A program made the translations under genes and the position numbers. The notes beneath the pieces are model-generated. The model saw only the letters and a program-made list of their open reading frames with translations. It did no database searches and was not told the DNA's origin. From Vibrio sp. PID17_43 (GTDB taxonomy: Bacteria > Pseudomonadota > Gammaproteobacteria > Enterobacterales > Vibrionaceae): a stretch of 64,000 nucleotides of DNA. Each line of letters starts with the position of its first letter. Within the stretch, counting starts at the first letter, position 1. This document shows, in pieces, positions 38,477 to 47,972 of this stretch. The DNA lies in assembly GCF_002608565.1 (NCBI RefSeq), contig NZ_LIXM01000020.1, forward strand, positions 1 through 64,000, read 5' to 3'.

Positions 38477-38572
38477 GAACAAGATTATCTTTCTTTACGA
38501 CAAGCTTCCTCGTTTGAACGTTTTTTTACTCCACCCCATAATAATTAACTATTCATTAACGGACGATGAACT

Positions 38573-40474
38573 TTGAAAAACGCATTTTCTCTTATCGACA
38601 AACCCACTTTTTTTGGCGCCATTGCGCTACTTATCTCCATTGTTTTCCCTTTAATTTTATTTCCTGTAGAAGGCGCTGAATGGATTGCTGTCGCGAAAAC
38701 CTTCATGACAGACAAACTTGGCTTCCTATATTTGGCACTCGGCCTCGCTGCCTTTGTATTTATGATCTATGTTGTCTTCAGCGACATGGGACAAATTAAA
38801 CTCGGCGACCCAGATGAAAAGCCAGAGTTCTCAACAGCGTCTTGGGCTGCAATGCTGTTCTGCGGTGGCATCGGTGCCAGTATTCTTTACTGGGGTTGTA
38901 TCGAATGGGCATATTACTACCAGTCGCCACCATTCCAACTAGAACCAGGCAGTGAAGAAGCGGTTCGCTGGGCGGCAACGTATGGCCTGTTCCATTGGGG
39001 GCCAATCGCATGGTCAATTTACCTTATCCCAGCACTACCGATCGCTTACTTCTTTTATGTGCGTAAACAGCCAGTGCTAAAAGTATCAAGTGCACTCATG
39101 CCTGTACTAGGTGAAGCGCGCAGTAAAGGCGCGGCAGGTAAAGTGGTCGATGTACTATTCATCTTCGGCTTGCTTGGCGGTGCGGCAACCAGTTTAGGTT
39201 TAGCGGCACCACTGATTGGTGAAGGCCTGCACTACCTGTTTGGTTTACCAAAGAATACCTTTAGCCAAGTACTTGTTCTTCTCATCTGTACCGCCATTTT
39301 TGCCTACTCCTCTTACGCAGGTATGGAGAAAGGCATCAAGGTGTTGAGTAACATCAACTTCTGGGGCGCAATGGGTCTACTTGCTTTCGTATTAGTAGCA
39401 GGTCCAACCATCTTTATGTTGGAAACCGGTCTCGATTCGATTGGCCGTATGCTGTCTAACTTCTTTGTCATGGCGACATGGGCAGAACCATTTGGTGGCT
39501 ACGGTAGCTTTGATGATACTCATTTCCCACAAGACTGGACTATCTTCTACTGGGCGTGGTGGCTGGTGTTTGCACCAAGCATGGGCTTGTTTGTCGCACG
39601 CATATCTCGTGGTCGCACTATTAAGCAAATGGTCTCTGGCTCGATCTTTTTCGGTTCTCTAGGCTGTTTCTTGTTCTTCATGATCTTAGGTAACTACGGC
39701 CTATCATTGCAGCTATCCGGTGAACTTGACGTGGTTGGCATTCTCAATGCTGAAGGCGCTACCACTGCTATTTTCGCTATGTTGGATGCGCTGCCAATGA
39801 GCACCGTCGTGATCGCTGTATTTACCATACTTTGTATCATCTTTACCGCAACGACATTTGACTCGATCTCTTACATCCTCGCTTCTGTTGTGCAAAATAA
39901 CGTAACGGAAGAACCAATGCGCTGGAACCGTATGTTCTGGGCATTCACGTTGTCGTTCTTGCCGACTGTTCTCCTGTTTATGGGCGGTTTAAGCACACTA
40001 CAAACAGCAGCGATCGTTGGCGGTTTACCTCTACTTGGTATCTCAGTCATGCTGATGGTCTCCGCCGTGCGCGCAACATCACTCGATATCAGACATCAAG
40101 AAGATTACGTCGAGCCAACTATCAACATTGAAGAACTTCCGGACATTGACCCATGGTCAACGGAAGGGATGGCGATGGCGAAGTTCGAACGTGCACGTGA
40201 TGCGGCTCAAGAAGCGGCGGAAGAAGAACGTGAAGCATTAGCAGCACTGATGAAAATGCGTAAACGTATTCGTGCCTTTGCCTTGGAGCACAGCAACGAC
40301 ACCAACTTTTCTGATCATCACCTACCTCAAGACATGCAAGATGAATTGCAGGCTCTAGTTGATGCTGTAACAGCGACTCAAGACAAAAAACTGCAATTGT
40401 CTGAGCAAGCACAGCAAGCTCGCATGGACTTCAATCAAGTGGTTGTCGCACAAACTGTTGCGATTCCTGCGTAA
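38573..40474 (+). CDS. BCCT-family betaine/choline/carnitine transporter
   Basis: 633 residues from TTG 38573 (the nearby ATG is out of frame). Twelve membrane segments carry the BCCT tryptophan-rich signature (WAWWLVFAPSMGLFVARISRGR). It takes up compatible solutes, sodium- or proton-coupled. An ~130-residue charged cytoplasmic tail (AQEAAEEEREALAALMKM and further) forms a likely coiled coil that could sense osmotic state. Vibrios carry several such transporters; which substrate this one prefers cannot be told. Confidence 0.92.
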   Translation: MKNAFSLIDKPTFFGAIALLISIVFPLILFPVEGAEWIAVAKTFMTDKLGFLYLALGLAAFVFMIYVVFSDMGQIKLGDPDEKPEFSTASWAAMLFCGGIGASILYWGCIEWAYYYQSPPFQLEPGSEEAVRWAATYGLFHWGPIAWSIYLIPALPIAYFFYVRKQPVLKVSSALMPVLGEARSKGAAGKVVDVLFIFGLLGGAATSLGLAAPLIGEGLHYLFGLPKNTFSQVLVLLICTAIFAYSSYAGMEKGIKVLSNINFWGAMGLLAFVLVAGPTIFMLETGLDSIGRMLSNFFVMATWAEPFGGYGSFDDTHFPQDWTIFYWAWWLVFAPSMGLFVARISRGRTIKQMVSGSIFFGSLGCFLFFMILGNYGLSLQLSGELDVVGILNAEGATTAIFAMLDALPMSTVVIAVFTILCIIFTATTFDSISYILASVVQNNVTEEPMRWNRMFWAFTLSFLPTVLLFMGGLSTLQTAAIVGGLPLLGISVMLMVSAVRATSLDIRHQEDYVEPTINIEELPDIDPWSTEGMAMAKFERARDAAQEAAEEEREALAALMKMRKRIRAFALEHSNDTNFSDHHLPQDMQDELQALVDAVTATQDKKLQLSEQAQQARMDFNQVVVAQTVAIPA

Positions 40475-40511
40475 TCTTTCGCTAAGACGTTTACCTCTTA
40501 AACTGAAAACT

Positions 40512-40533
40512 AAAGCCCATTTCGGTGGGCTTT
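40512..40533 (+). terminator. Terminator of the BCCT gene
   Basis: Stem AAAGCCCA / TGGGCTTT with a 6-base loop, 37 bases past the stop. Confidence 0.7.
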
Positions 40534-40764
40534 ATTCTACCGCCAAAAAACGCCCCCTCACACAAGTGAAAGCCCGTATCACGATCCAATAATTGCTTCA
40601 TCGTTCTCTTTGTTTTAAACCGGCAGCTCGCGGTTTTAATAATCCTCTTATTAACCACACGGCATAGTGAACAGCCGAGCAATGGACGATGCGTGATACC
40701 GACTCAGATAAGTAAGTGGTATAGCGTAGAAAAAACGCTTGAGAAATGGCAGAAATGATTGACA
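40534..40764. other. Intergenic stretch without a supported gene
   Basis: No gene that I can support between the BCCT and RND terminators. The short open frames here lack ribosome-binding sites and look random. Confidence 0.5.
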
Positions 40765-40800
40765 TAAAAAAGCGCCGAACAACCAGTGTTCGACGCTTTG
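40765..40800 (-). terminator. Terminator of the RND pump operon
   Basis: On the minus strand, AAAGCG-CGAACA pairs with a GTTCG-CGCTTT arm through one mismatch, followed by a run of T. It lies 23 bases past the permease stop. Confidence 0.75.
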
Positions 40801-40822
40801 ATTGGCTACGCTATCGCTCATA

Positions 40823-43800
40823 TTATGGGTGAGCGATACGCCCCTTGTTATCGTGACTAAGCGCTTTATTAAGCTCCGCTTCCACATGTCCTGGCGCTCG
40901 AGTCTTCGCAGAGATCAGGCGGTACATTGCTGGAATAACGAATAACGTCACTAAGGTTGCGAAGCCCATACCAAAGAAAATCACGGTACCGACCGCGACG
41001 CGGCTTTCATAACCGGCTCCGGTGGAAACAATGAGTGGAATGGCCCCAGCTAGCGTAGTAAACGCCGTCATCATGATCGGACGAAGACGACGAGCGGCGG
41101 CATCAATAATGGCTTTTTCAAACTCAATACCTCGATCACGGAGTTGGTTAGCAAATTCAACAATCAAAATACCATTTTTGGTCACCATGCCTATCAACAT
41201 GATCATACCGATCTGGCTATAGATGTTCATTCCTTGCCCCATAACCACAAGGCCTAAGAACCCACCAAATACCCCCATTGGAACGGTGAACATTACCACT
41301 AATGGGTTAACGAAGCTTTCGAACTGCGCGGCAAGTACTAGATAAGCCACCAGTAAAGCTAAGCCAAAGACAATCGCGACGCTAGCCTGGTTCTCTTTGA
41401 AGTCTTTCGACTCCCCAGAGTAACTCACCGAAATATCACCCGGCAGATTATCAATCGCTTGTTGGTCGAGGAAGTTCAGTGCCTCGCCTAACGTAAAACC
41501 ATCCGACAAGTTCGCTTTAATGGTAATCGATTTCTGCTTGTTGTAGTGGGACAGACGGATCGAGGCCGCGACCTCCTCGATTTTGGTTACCGTATCTAAC
41601 GTCACCAATTCACCGCTGTTGGTACGCAGGTAAATCTGACTCAAATCTTCCGCATTGCTAAAGCTGTTTTCATCACCACGCAAATAGACATCGTACTCTT
41701 CACCGCGCTCAACGAAGGTGGTCTCACTCTTACCGCCGAGCATTATTTCTAATGTGTCCGAGATGTCTTTGACACTCACACCCAGTTCTGCTGCGCGACG
41801 CTTATCAACCGAGACCAATAACTCTGGGGTTTTCTCAGAATAATCGATCTCCGCACCTTCCATTATTGGAGACTCTTCCGCTTTATTCTTTAGCATTTCA
41901 GCCCAAACCAAAAGCTCATCATAATCAGAGCCACCTAGCACGAACTGGACAGGTTCACTTGAACCACCACGGAAACCAGGCATGAAAGGAAATACTCGGA
42001 CATCAGGAATACCGGCCAACGACTTACGAACCTGGTTTAACGCTTCTTGCGCGGTCACATCTCTTTCGTTCCAATCTTCCAAAATCATGATCACAAAGCC
42101 AGTTTGATCGCCAGCTTGACCACCAAAAGCAGGCGTCTGGATGCTGAATGATTTTAAAAAGCCTTGGCCAAGCAATGGCATTAAGCGGTCTTCTACAATG
42201 TCCATATTTGCCGACATACGATTGTATGACGTGGCATCCGCACCACGAACAAACGCAAAAATAACACCACGATCTTCTTGCGGTGTTAACTGTGCAGGTA
42301 CTTGATTCATCAAGACATAGCTGCCCCCCATACAAGCAACAATCACCAACGGAGCGACCCAACGTAACTTAAGTGCACCTTTTAACGTTTTTCGATAGCC
42401 GGTTTCTAGGTGGGCAAATAATTTATCCACGGCGAGATTAAAACGGTTTGGTTTTACGTTTGCTTTTAGAATCTTACTGCCAAGCACTGGCGTTAGCGTC
42501 AACGCGATCAATGACGAAAAGATCACCGACATCGCCAACAAGACTGAGAATTCGGTAAACAACAAACCAACCATGCCATCCATGAAGGAAATGGGCAGGA
42601 ACACCATCACCAAAACCAGTGTCGTAGCGACCACTGCAAAGCCAACTTCCCGCGTACCTTTATAGGCAGCAAGCAGTGGTGATTCACCGCGTTCTATATG
42701 GTGGAAAATGTTCTCTACCACCACAATCGCGTCATCAACCACCAAACCAATCGACAGAATCAATGCCATCAGGGTGATCAGGTTTATCGAGAAACCAAAG
42801 TAATAGGCGGCGATAAAAGAAGAAATCAGCGATACCGGCACAGTGACCGCTGGAATAAGCGTTGCCCGAGCCTGACCAATAAAAATATAGAGGACTAAAA
42901 TAACCAGACCACCCGTAATAAAGAGCGTGCTGTATACCTCATCAATCGAGCGTTCAATGAATACTGTGGCATCATAGTCGATGGCCAGACGCGTACCGTC
43001 CGGTAAGAACTTCTGAATCTTATCCACTTCTGAGCGCACCGCCTGTGCCACTTCTAGTGGGTTGGCGTCTGATTGCGGAACGACGCCCAAGCTAATGTTG
43101 ACTACACCATCGCTCTTAAAGGTTGAGTTTTCGTTTTCCGCACCAATGAACACGTCCGCCACATCTTTCAGATAAATAGGCGTGTTATCGCTAGCACGTT
43201 TCACGACAAGATATTGGAAGTCTTCCGGCGTATTGTACGTACGTGCTGTACGTACTGACATGACGGTTGAATCGTTACGAACCTCACCACCTGGACTTTC
43301 CAAGTTTTCACTTCGCAGAGCGGCAGTAATATCAGAGGCAGTGACAGAGCGCCCCGCCATCAGCTCCGGCTTTAGCTTCACGTACATCACTTTGTACAAA
43401 CCACCGGACAAGTCGATCGAACTGACGCCCGATATCAGACTGAAACGGTCCATGAGTACGCGCTCGGCATAATCCGTTAGCTGGGTACGGTCCATCTCTG
43501 ATGAACTGAGGTTAATATAGAGGGAGGCTTCACCAGAACCATTATTCTTGTAAACAACGGGATCGTCCGCTTCATCCGGCAACGAACGCTGTGCACGCGC
43601 CACGGCATCACGAACATCACTCACGCCGGTGTTTAAGTCATAACCCAATTCAAAGGTAATGGTGATGCGCGACATACTGTTGCGCGTCGTTGAGCTGATC
43701 TCATCGATGCCACTGATGCCCGAAAGCTGATCCTCAAGTACCGAAGTAATTTGACTTTCAATGATCGTGGCCGATGCGCCTTCATAACGTGTACTGATCG

Positions 43801-43936
43801 AAACCACCGGGCTTTCGATGTCTGGCATCTCGCGGACTGCAAGCTTAGTAAATGAAACAAAGCCAAAAACACAGAGCAGCAAACTTAACACCAACGCAGC
43901 AACAGGGCGTTTTACCGAAACATCAGAAAGTAACAT
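40823..43936 (-). CDS. RND efflux pump, inner-membrane permease
   Basis: 1037 residues, 12 membrane segments and two large periplasmic loops, as in the AcrB/HAE1 class. The first segment (PVAALVLSLLLCVFGFVSF) is followed by loop one. The proton-relay region has the paired acids in GLVVDDAIVVVENIFHH. It exports drugs or other amphiphiles with the adaptor encoded upstream and an outer-membrane TolC encoded elsewhere. Its ATG overlaps the adaptor's stop by one base (TAATG). Vibrios have many paralogues, so I give no symbol. Confidence 0.95.
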   Translation of the reverse strand: MLLSDVSVKRPVAALVLSLLLCVFGFVSFTKLAVREMPDIESPVVSISTRYEGASATIIESQITSVLEDQLSGISGIDEISSTTRNSMSRITITFELGYDLNTGVSDVRDAVARAQRSLPDEADDPVVYKNNGSGEASLYINLSSSEMDRTQLTDYAERVLMDRFSLISGVSSIDLSGGLYKVMYVKLKPELMAGRSVTASDITAALRSENLESPGGEVRNDSTVMSVRTARTYNTPEDFQYLVVKRASDNTPIYLKDVADVFIGAENENSTFKSDGVVNISLGVVPQSDANPLEVAQAVRSEVDKIQKFLPDGTRLAIDYDATVFIERSIDEVYSTLFITGGLVILVLYIFIGQARATLIPAVTVPVSLISSFIAAYYFGFSINLITLMALILSIGLVVDDAIVVVENIFHHIERGESPLLAAYKGTREVGFAVVATTLVLVMVFLPISFMDGMVGLLFTEFSVLLAMSVIFSSLIALTLTPVLGSKILKANVKPNRFNLAVDKLFAHLETGYRKTLKGALKLRWVAPLVIVACMGGSYVLMNQVPAQLTPQEDRGVIFAFVRGADATSYNRMSANMDIVEDRLMPLLGQGFLKSFSIQTPAFGGQAGDQTGFVIMILEDWNERDVTAQEALNQVRKSLAGIPDVRVFPFMPGFRGGSSEPVQFVLGGSDYDELLVWAEMLKNKAEESPIMEGAEIDYSEKTPELLVSVDKRRAAELGVSVKDISDTLEIMLGGKSETTFVERGEEYDVYLRGDENSFSNAEDLSQIYLRTNSGELVTLDTVTKIEEVAASIRLSHYNKQKSITIKANLSDGFTLGEALNFLDQQAIDNLPGDISVSYSGESKDFKENQASVAIVFGLALLVAYLVLAAQFESFVNPLVVMFTVPMGVFGGFLGLVVMGQGMNIYSQIGMIMLIGMVTKNGILIVEFANQLRDRGIEFEKAIIDAAARRLRPIMMTAFTTLAGAIPLIVSTGAGYESRVAVGTVIFFGMGFATLVTLFVIPAMYRLISAKTRAPGHVEAELNKALSHDNKGRIAHP

Positions 43937-45024
43937 TAATTCACTTCCTTAGCGGCTTCATGTTGCTCGCCCTTGGCATCGGCATTTTTTACTTCAGAAG
44001 GCGCGGCAATCTCTTTTACTTCTACACCATCGCGCATATTAACAATGCCTTGAACGACGATCTTGTCGCCAATTTCCACACCTGAGTCGATCACCACTTC
44101 GTTCTCAACTCGAGCCCCAAGGAAAACTTGCTGACGCTTGGCTTTGTTGTTTTCATCGATTACGTAAACAAAACGTTTCGTCCCTGAGTACTCTAGGGCT
44201 TGCACTGGAATAATAGGCGCTTCGATAGCCGGGAATGCCAACGCTGCATTCATTAACATACCTGGTTTTAAGCGATTCTCAGGATTATCGAACTTAATTC
44301 GAACGCGCAAATTCAGCGTTTCCGCGTTAATGCGGGTATCAATGGCAGTCACTCTTCCTGTAAAGTCGAGATTACCCCAAGCACTGGTCGTTGCGTGCAC
44401 TTCCATACCAACAGAAAGCATTGACAGGTAACGTTCTGGCACTGGCAAGTCCAGTTCCATCACCGACAAATCATCAAGCGTTAAGAGCTCGGTGCCTGCG
44501 CTCACCATTTTACCTTTGCTAAAATCAATAAAACCAACGGTACCGGCAAAAGGGGCAGTAATGTGAAGATCCGCTAGGTTAGCTTTAGCCGCGTCAAGGC
44601 GTGCTTGTGCTATTTCTACACGCGCTTTTTGCCCATCAATTTCAGTTTGGGTAATCGCATTGCGTTCTAACAAACGTTGGAACTCTTTGAGCTTGCGCTG
44701 CTCATCGCTGAGGTAAGCTTTTGCCTCAATCAAAGCCGCTTGAGCTTTATCATCATTGAGTTGGACCAAGAGCTGACCTTGCTGAACGTTTTGGTTCGCA
44801 CTAACGGTGATTTGTTTGACCTTTCCAGAGACCTCAGAGGCAACCACCACAGATTCAGCGGCTTCTAACTTGCCAATAAGCGACAGAGATTGGTTAATTT
44901 CATGCGTTTCTACTTGCTCTGTCACAACCGTAACAGCCGATGGACCACGCTTTGCTGCAATAGCGGTCGGTGATGCCATCAATATAGAAAGCGTTAAAAC
45001 AGATAAAGTGGCTTTCATGCTCAT
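43936..45024 (-). CDS. RND efflux periplasmic adaptor (membrane fusion protein)
   Basis: 362 residues. A signal peptide (about 1-23, ending AIAAKR) is followed by a barrel-sandwich half (VVASEVSGKVKQITVSANQ), a coiled-coil hairpin (about 95-160), the second lipoyl half and a beta-barrel. It links the permease to TolC in the periplasm. First gene of the pump operon. No local TetR repressor or outer-membrane gene is next to it. Confidence 0.93.
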   Translation of the reverse strand: MSMKATLSVLTLSILMASPTAIAAKRGPSAVTVVTEQVETHEINQSLSLIGKLEAAESVVVASEVSGKVKQITVSANQNVQQGQLLVQLNDDKAQAALIEAKAYLSDEQRKLKEFQRLLERNAITQTEIDGQKARVEIAQARLDAAKANLADLHITAPFAGTVGFIDFSKGKMVSAGTELLTLDDLSVMELDLPVPERYLSMLSVGMEVHATTSAWGNLDFTGRVTAIDTRINAETLNLRVRIKFDNPENRLKPGMLMNAALAFPAIEAPIIPVQALEYSGTKRFVYVIDENNKAKRQQVFLGARVENEVVIDSGVEIGDKIVVQGIVNMRDGVEVKEIAAPSEVKNADAKGEQHEAAKEVN

Positions 45025-45217
45025 AATTTTGATGTCATTTAGGGTTATCTCATTAAACTGCCTACAGTTTATCAGTTGAATCCCTTAATAACGTCAAGGA
45101 GTGTAAATTCGAGTAAAAAGTCAGTATCTACTTTGTATATTCCACATACAAAATGCCGAGTTTCTATCATCTTTGCCCAAAAAGGCAGCATTCGATGTGA
45201 AAACGTAAGAAAAACGC

Positions 45218-45245
45218 TTTACAGCCGGAGCGAGTTTGCTATGAT
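45218..45245 (+). promoter_or_regulatory. Promoter of the tRNA-Tyr array
   Basis: TTTACA (45218-45223), a 16-base spacer and TATGAT (45240-45245), followed by a GC-rich discriminator (TCGCTCCG). CGGAGCGA in the spacer and TCGCTCCG form an 8-bp inverted repeat around the -10. The first tRNA starts 74 bases downstream. The rest of 45025-45318 holds no gene. Confidence 0.6.
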
Positions 45246-45318
45246 TCGCTCCGAACTTGAGAGATGCGTTGGGAAAACACTCTTAAGCATTACTCTGCAA
45301 TGAGTAAGAAAACACCCT

Positions 45319-45767
<449 letters not shown>

Positions 45768-45772
45768 TATTG

Positions 45773-45800
45773 AAAAGCCAGCTCATTGAGCTGGCTTTTT
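45773..45800 (+). terminator. Terminator of the tRNA-Tyr array
   Basis: Stem AAAAGCCAGCTC / GAGCTGGCTTTT with a 3-base loop and T-run, 5 bases past the last tRNA. Confidence 0.9.
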
Positions 45801-45831
45801 TCGTTCTATTGCACACAAAACAAACTAACGC

Positions 45832-45966
45832 TTAGCGCTCGTCTTTGCTTTTTTCTAAATGATCAGCGTATTGCTTCTCTACCCATTTGGGAAAATGCAT
45901 GCCTGCCTTCTTAAACAACATGTAATCTAATAACACGAGCAGCAAAAGACCTAATATCGTTCCCAT
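45832..45966 (-). CDS. Small membrane protein
   Basis: A 44-residue ORF starting MGTILGLLLLVLLDYMLF, one membrane segment, followed by a charged tail (EKQYADHLEKSKDER). AGGGG lies 7 bases upstream of the ATG. It resembles single-pass small membrane proteins; no family recalled. The 219 bases between its start and the Tim44 terminator hold nothing that I can support. Confidence 0.55.
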   Translation of the reverse strand: MGTILGLLLLVLLDYMLFKKAGMHFPKWVEKQYADHLEKSKDER

Positions 45967-46185
45967 CGAGTTGCCCCTGACTTGTATTCATTAATACATA
46001 AACAACCATTAAAAGCCGAAGCACAAGAATAGATTGGCTGATAGCTACAGAACCAATACTGCATTGAGTTACGCTAAGTGAATAATCGACAATAAACGAT
46101 TGATGCTCTAAAACTATTAGCGCTCTTTGATACTCCACCTAACAACACAACCCAGAACATACTTAGCTTCAGATTCCAGACATAA

Positions 46186-46211
46186 AAAATCCCGCTTAGA
46201 AACGGGATTTT
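46186..46211 (-). terminator. Terminator of the Tim44-like gene
   Basis: Stem AAAATCCCG / CGGGATTTT, 8-base loop, T-run on the minus strand. Confidence 0.75.
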
Positions 46212-46238
46212 ATTAAAACGAAATCGAATGTTTGGCGA

Positions 46239-47111
46239 TTAACCTTGAATACCAACGATCAACCAAGGTGCATTTGGCACAGTTAGATCACGCTCAAGAT
46301 GCCAGATATCTTTGATATCTTCTTCGATATTTTCAGCAGCATCACGGTAGCGACCGCTGAACTGTAGGCTAAGCTGTGCTTTATTCGCATCGTAATCCGC
46401 ACGAACAATCTCCGCATCAACGTACATCACATCTGTATGTTGCTCGCCTTCTAGCTTCGCGCGCTCTGCCTTCAGGTCTTCAAATAAGCTCTGAGAAACA
46501 TACTCTTCAATCGTGTCTAGTTGATTGTGATTCCAAGCACCTTGCAGGATTCGGTAGTGTTCACGAGAACCATTAATGAATGCTGCTTGGTCAAAGCCCG
46601 GAGGGTAGTTATGTGGGATATCCGCTTGATTGCCGAAACCACCAAAGCCACCTGTGTTTGTATTTGGCTGCTGTTCAAAGTTCTGCATGTTTGGTTGTTC
46701 GAACTTAGAGTGATTACCACCAAATGCAGGCTGCTGACGATGCTGGTTCATACTGCCCTGCTTAGCTCCAAGCAGGCCTCGCATTAGCTTGAAGATGACA
46801 AAAGCAATCAAACCAATGATTAAGATATCCATAAACTGGATGCCTTCGAACGAACCACCAAAGAATGCGGCTAGTAACCCACCGGCAAGAAGACCACCAA
46901 GTAAACCTCCCATCAAGCCTTTCTTGCTTGAAGACTTAGTCGTTTGCTCTTTACCGATCGTATTTGTATTTTGCTGCTGCTGTTTTGGTGCAGGCGCGGT
47001 TTTATAACTCTTACCGAAAGATTTACCACCACCAAACTTCTTCGCTTCCGCGATAGGCGTTACAGCAACAGTAAACATCAGTAGGGCGACAATCGAAAAT
47101 AAACGTTTCAT
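46239..47111 (-). CDS. Tim44-like domain protein with signal peptide
   Basis: 290 residues from ATG 47111 (AAGGATAACG upstream). The signal peptide ends near AEAKKFGGG. A low-complexity Gly/Gln region is followed by a membrane segment (MDILIIGLIAFVIFKLMRGL) preceded by a glycine-rich one, a Gln/Asn/Gly-rich linker and a C-terminal Tim44-like domain of ~130 residues (FINGSREHYRILQGAWNH). It is probably anchored in the inner membrane; substrate unknown. Single gene. Confidence 0.85.
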   Translation of the reverse strand: MKRLFSIVALLMFTVAVTPIAEAKKFGGGKSFGKSYKTAPAPKQQQQNTNTIGKEQTTKSSSKKGLMGGLLGGLLAGGLLAAFFGGSFEGIQFMDILIIGLIAFVIFKLMRGLLGAKQGSMNQHRQQPAFGGNHSKFEQPNMQNFEQQPNTNTGGFGGFGNQADIPHNYPPGFDQAAFINGSREHYRILQGAWNHNQLDTIEEYVSQSLFEDLKAERAKLEGEQHTDVMYVDAEIVRADYDANKAQLSLQFSGRYRDAAENIEEDIKDIWHLERDLTVPNAPWLIVGIQG

Positions 47112-47332
47112 CGTTATCCTTAAAATTGACGATAAGTACTTAATCATGCTGCGGACTGTGCGACGAACAAGCATCTAATGTCAGTAGCACGCTAAATATG
47201 AGATATGACCATCATACTCCGTCACATTCAACAATGAAACACTCCACAATAGAAGACATGTATCAGAATATTGCCAAACTTATAGGCTTATGACTTCTTT
47301 GTCTTATTGACGCATATTCACGAGCTGACTAT

Positions 47333-47355
47333 CATATTGAACATTGTTCAATATG
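47333..47355. promoter_or_regulatory. Perfect palindrome, probable TetR operator
   Basis: CATATTGAAC-ATT-GTTCAATATG, 10-bp arms with a 3-base centre, ending 13 bases before the TetR start. This is the size and place expected for an autoregulatory operator of the next gene. Confidence 0.7.
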
Positions 47356-47367
47356 TGGTTTGGGACT

Positions 47368-47958
47368 ATGGCGCGCAGAAACGATCATACTAGGGAAGAG
47401 TTAGTGAATTTGGCCTTAATGACGGTCAAGCACTTTTTAGATGAAAATTCTTACCACGAACTCAGTCTTCGTAAGATTGCAAATATGATCGGTTACGTGC
47501 CTAGCACATTGGTCAACATTTTTGGAAACTACAATTTACTGTTGTTACACGTTGTAGCACAAACACTGGACGAGCTACAGCAAGAAGCGCTAAAAGCAAC
47601 TCACAATTGTGAAGATCCCCATCAAGCCTTGTTTGAACTAGCCTACTGCTATCACGACTTCGCAAAACAGCACCCTAACCGTTGGCAGCTTGTGTTTGAG
47701 CACAACATGAACGGTGCTGAATTACCAGAGTGGCACGCTAAACGTATTGATGGCATGACATCTATGTTGGAATCATTACTTGCTCAAATTTCCCCTCATC
47801 GAACAGAATCCGAAGTACTACAAGCGAGTCGTGTTTTATGGTCAGGCGTGCATGGTATTACTCTTCTTAGCGTCGATGATAAGTTTTTCTCGAGTGAACC
47901 CATTGATGGTAAACAGCTGATTAATAACCTGCTCTCTAACTATCTCGTCAACTGGTAA
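47368..47958 (+). CDS. TetR/AcrR family transcriptional regulator
   Basis: 196 residues from ATG 47368 (an in-frame ATG at 47353 lies inside the palindrome and is less likely). The N-terminal helix-turn-helix (LSLRKIANMIGYVPSTLVNIFGNY) and a C-terminal all-helical ligand domain define the family. It lies 14 bases before the MFS-acyltransferase gene, so it most likely controls that gene and itself through the palindrome. Ligand unknown; a lysolipid or fatty acyl signal would fit the target (inference). Confidence 0.88.
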   Translation: MARRNDHTREELVNLALMTVKHFLDENSYHELSLRKIANMIGYVPSTLVNIFGNYNLLLLHVVAQTLDELQQEALKATHNCEDPHQALFELAYCYHDFAKQHPNRWQLVFEHNMNGAELPEWHAKRIDGMTSMLESLLAQISPHRTESEVLQASRVLWSGVHGITLLSVDDKFFSSEPIDGKQLINNLLSNYLVNW

Positions 47959-47972
47959 TAAAGGGATTATTC

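Noticed and set aside
40651..40887. 78-residue minus-strand ORF after the RND permease
   Set aside because: It overlaps the end of the permease and its terminator and has no ribosome-binding site.
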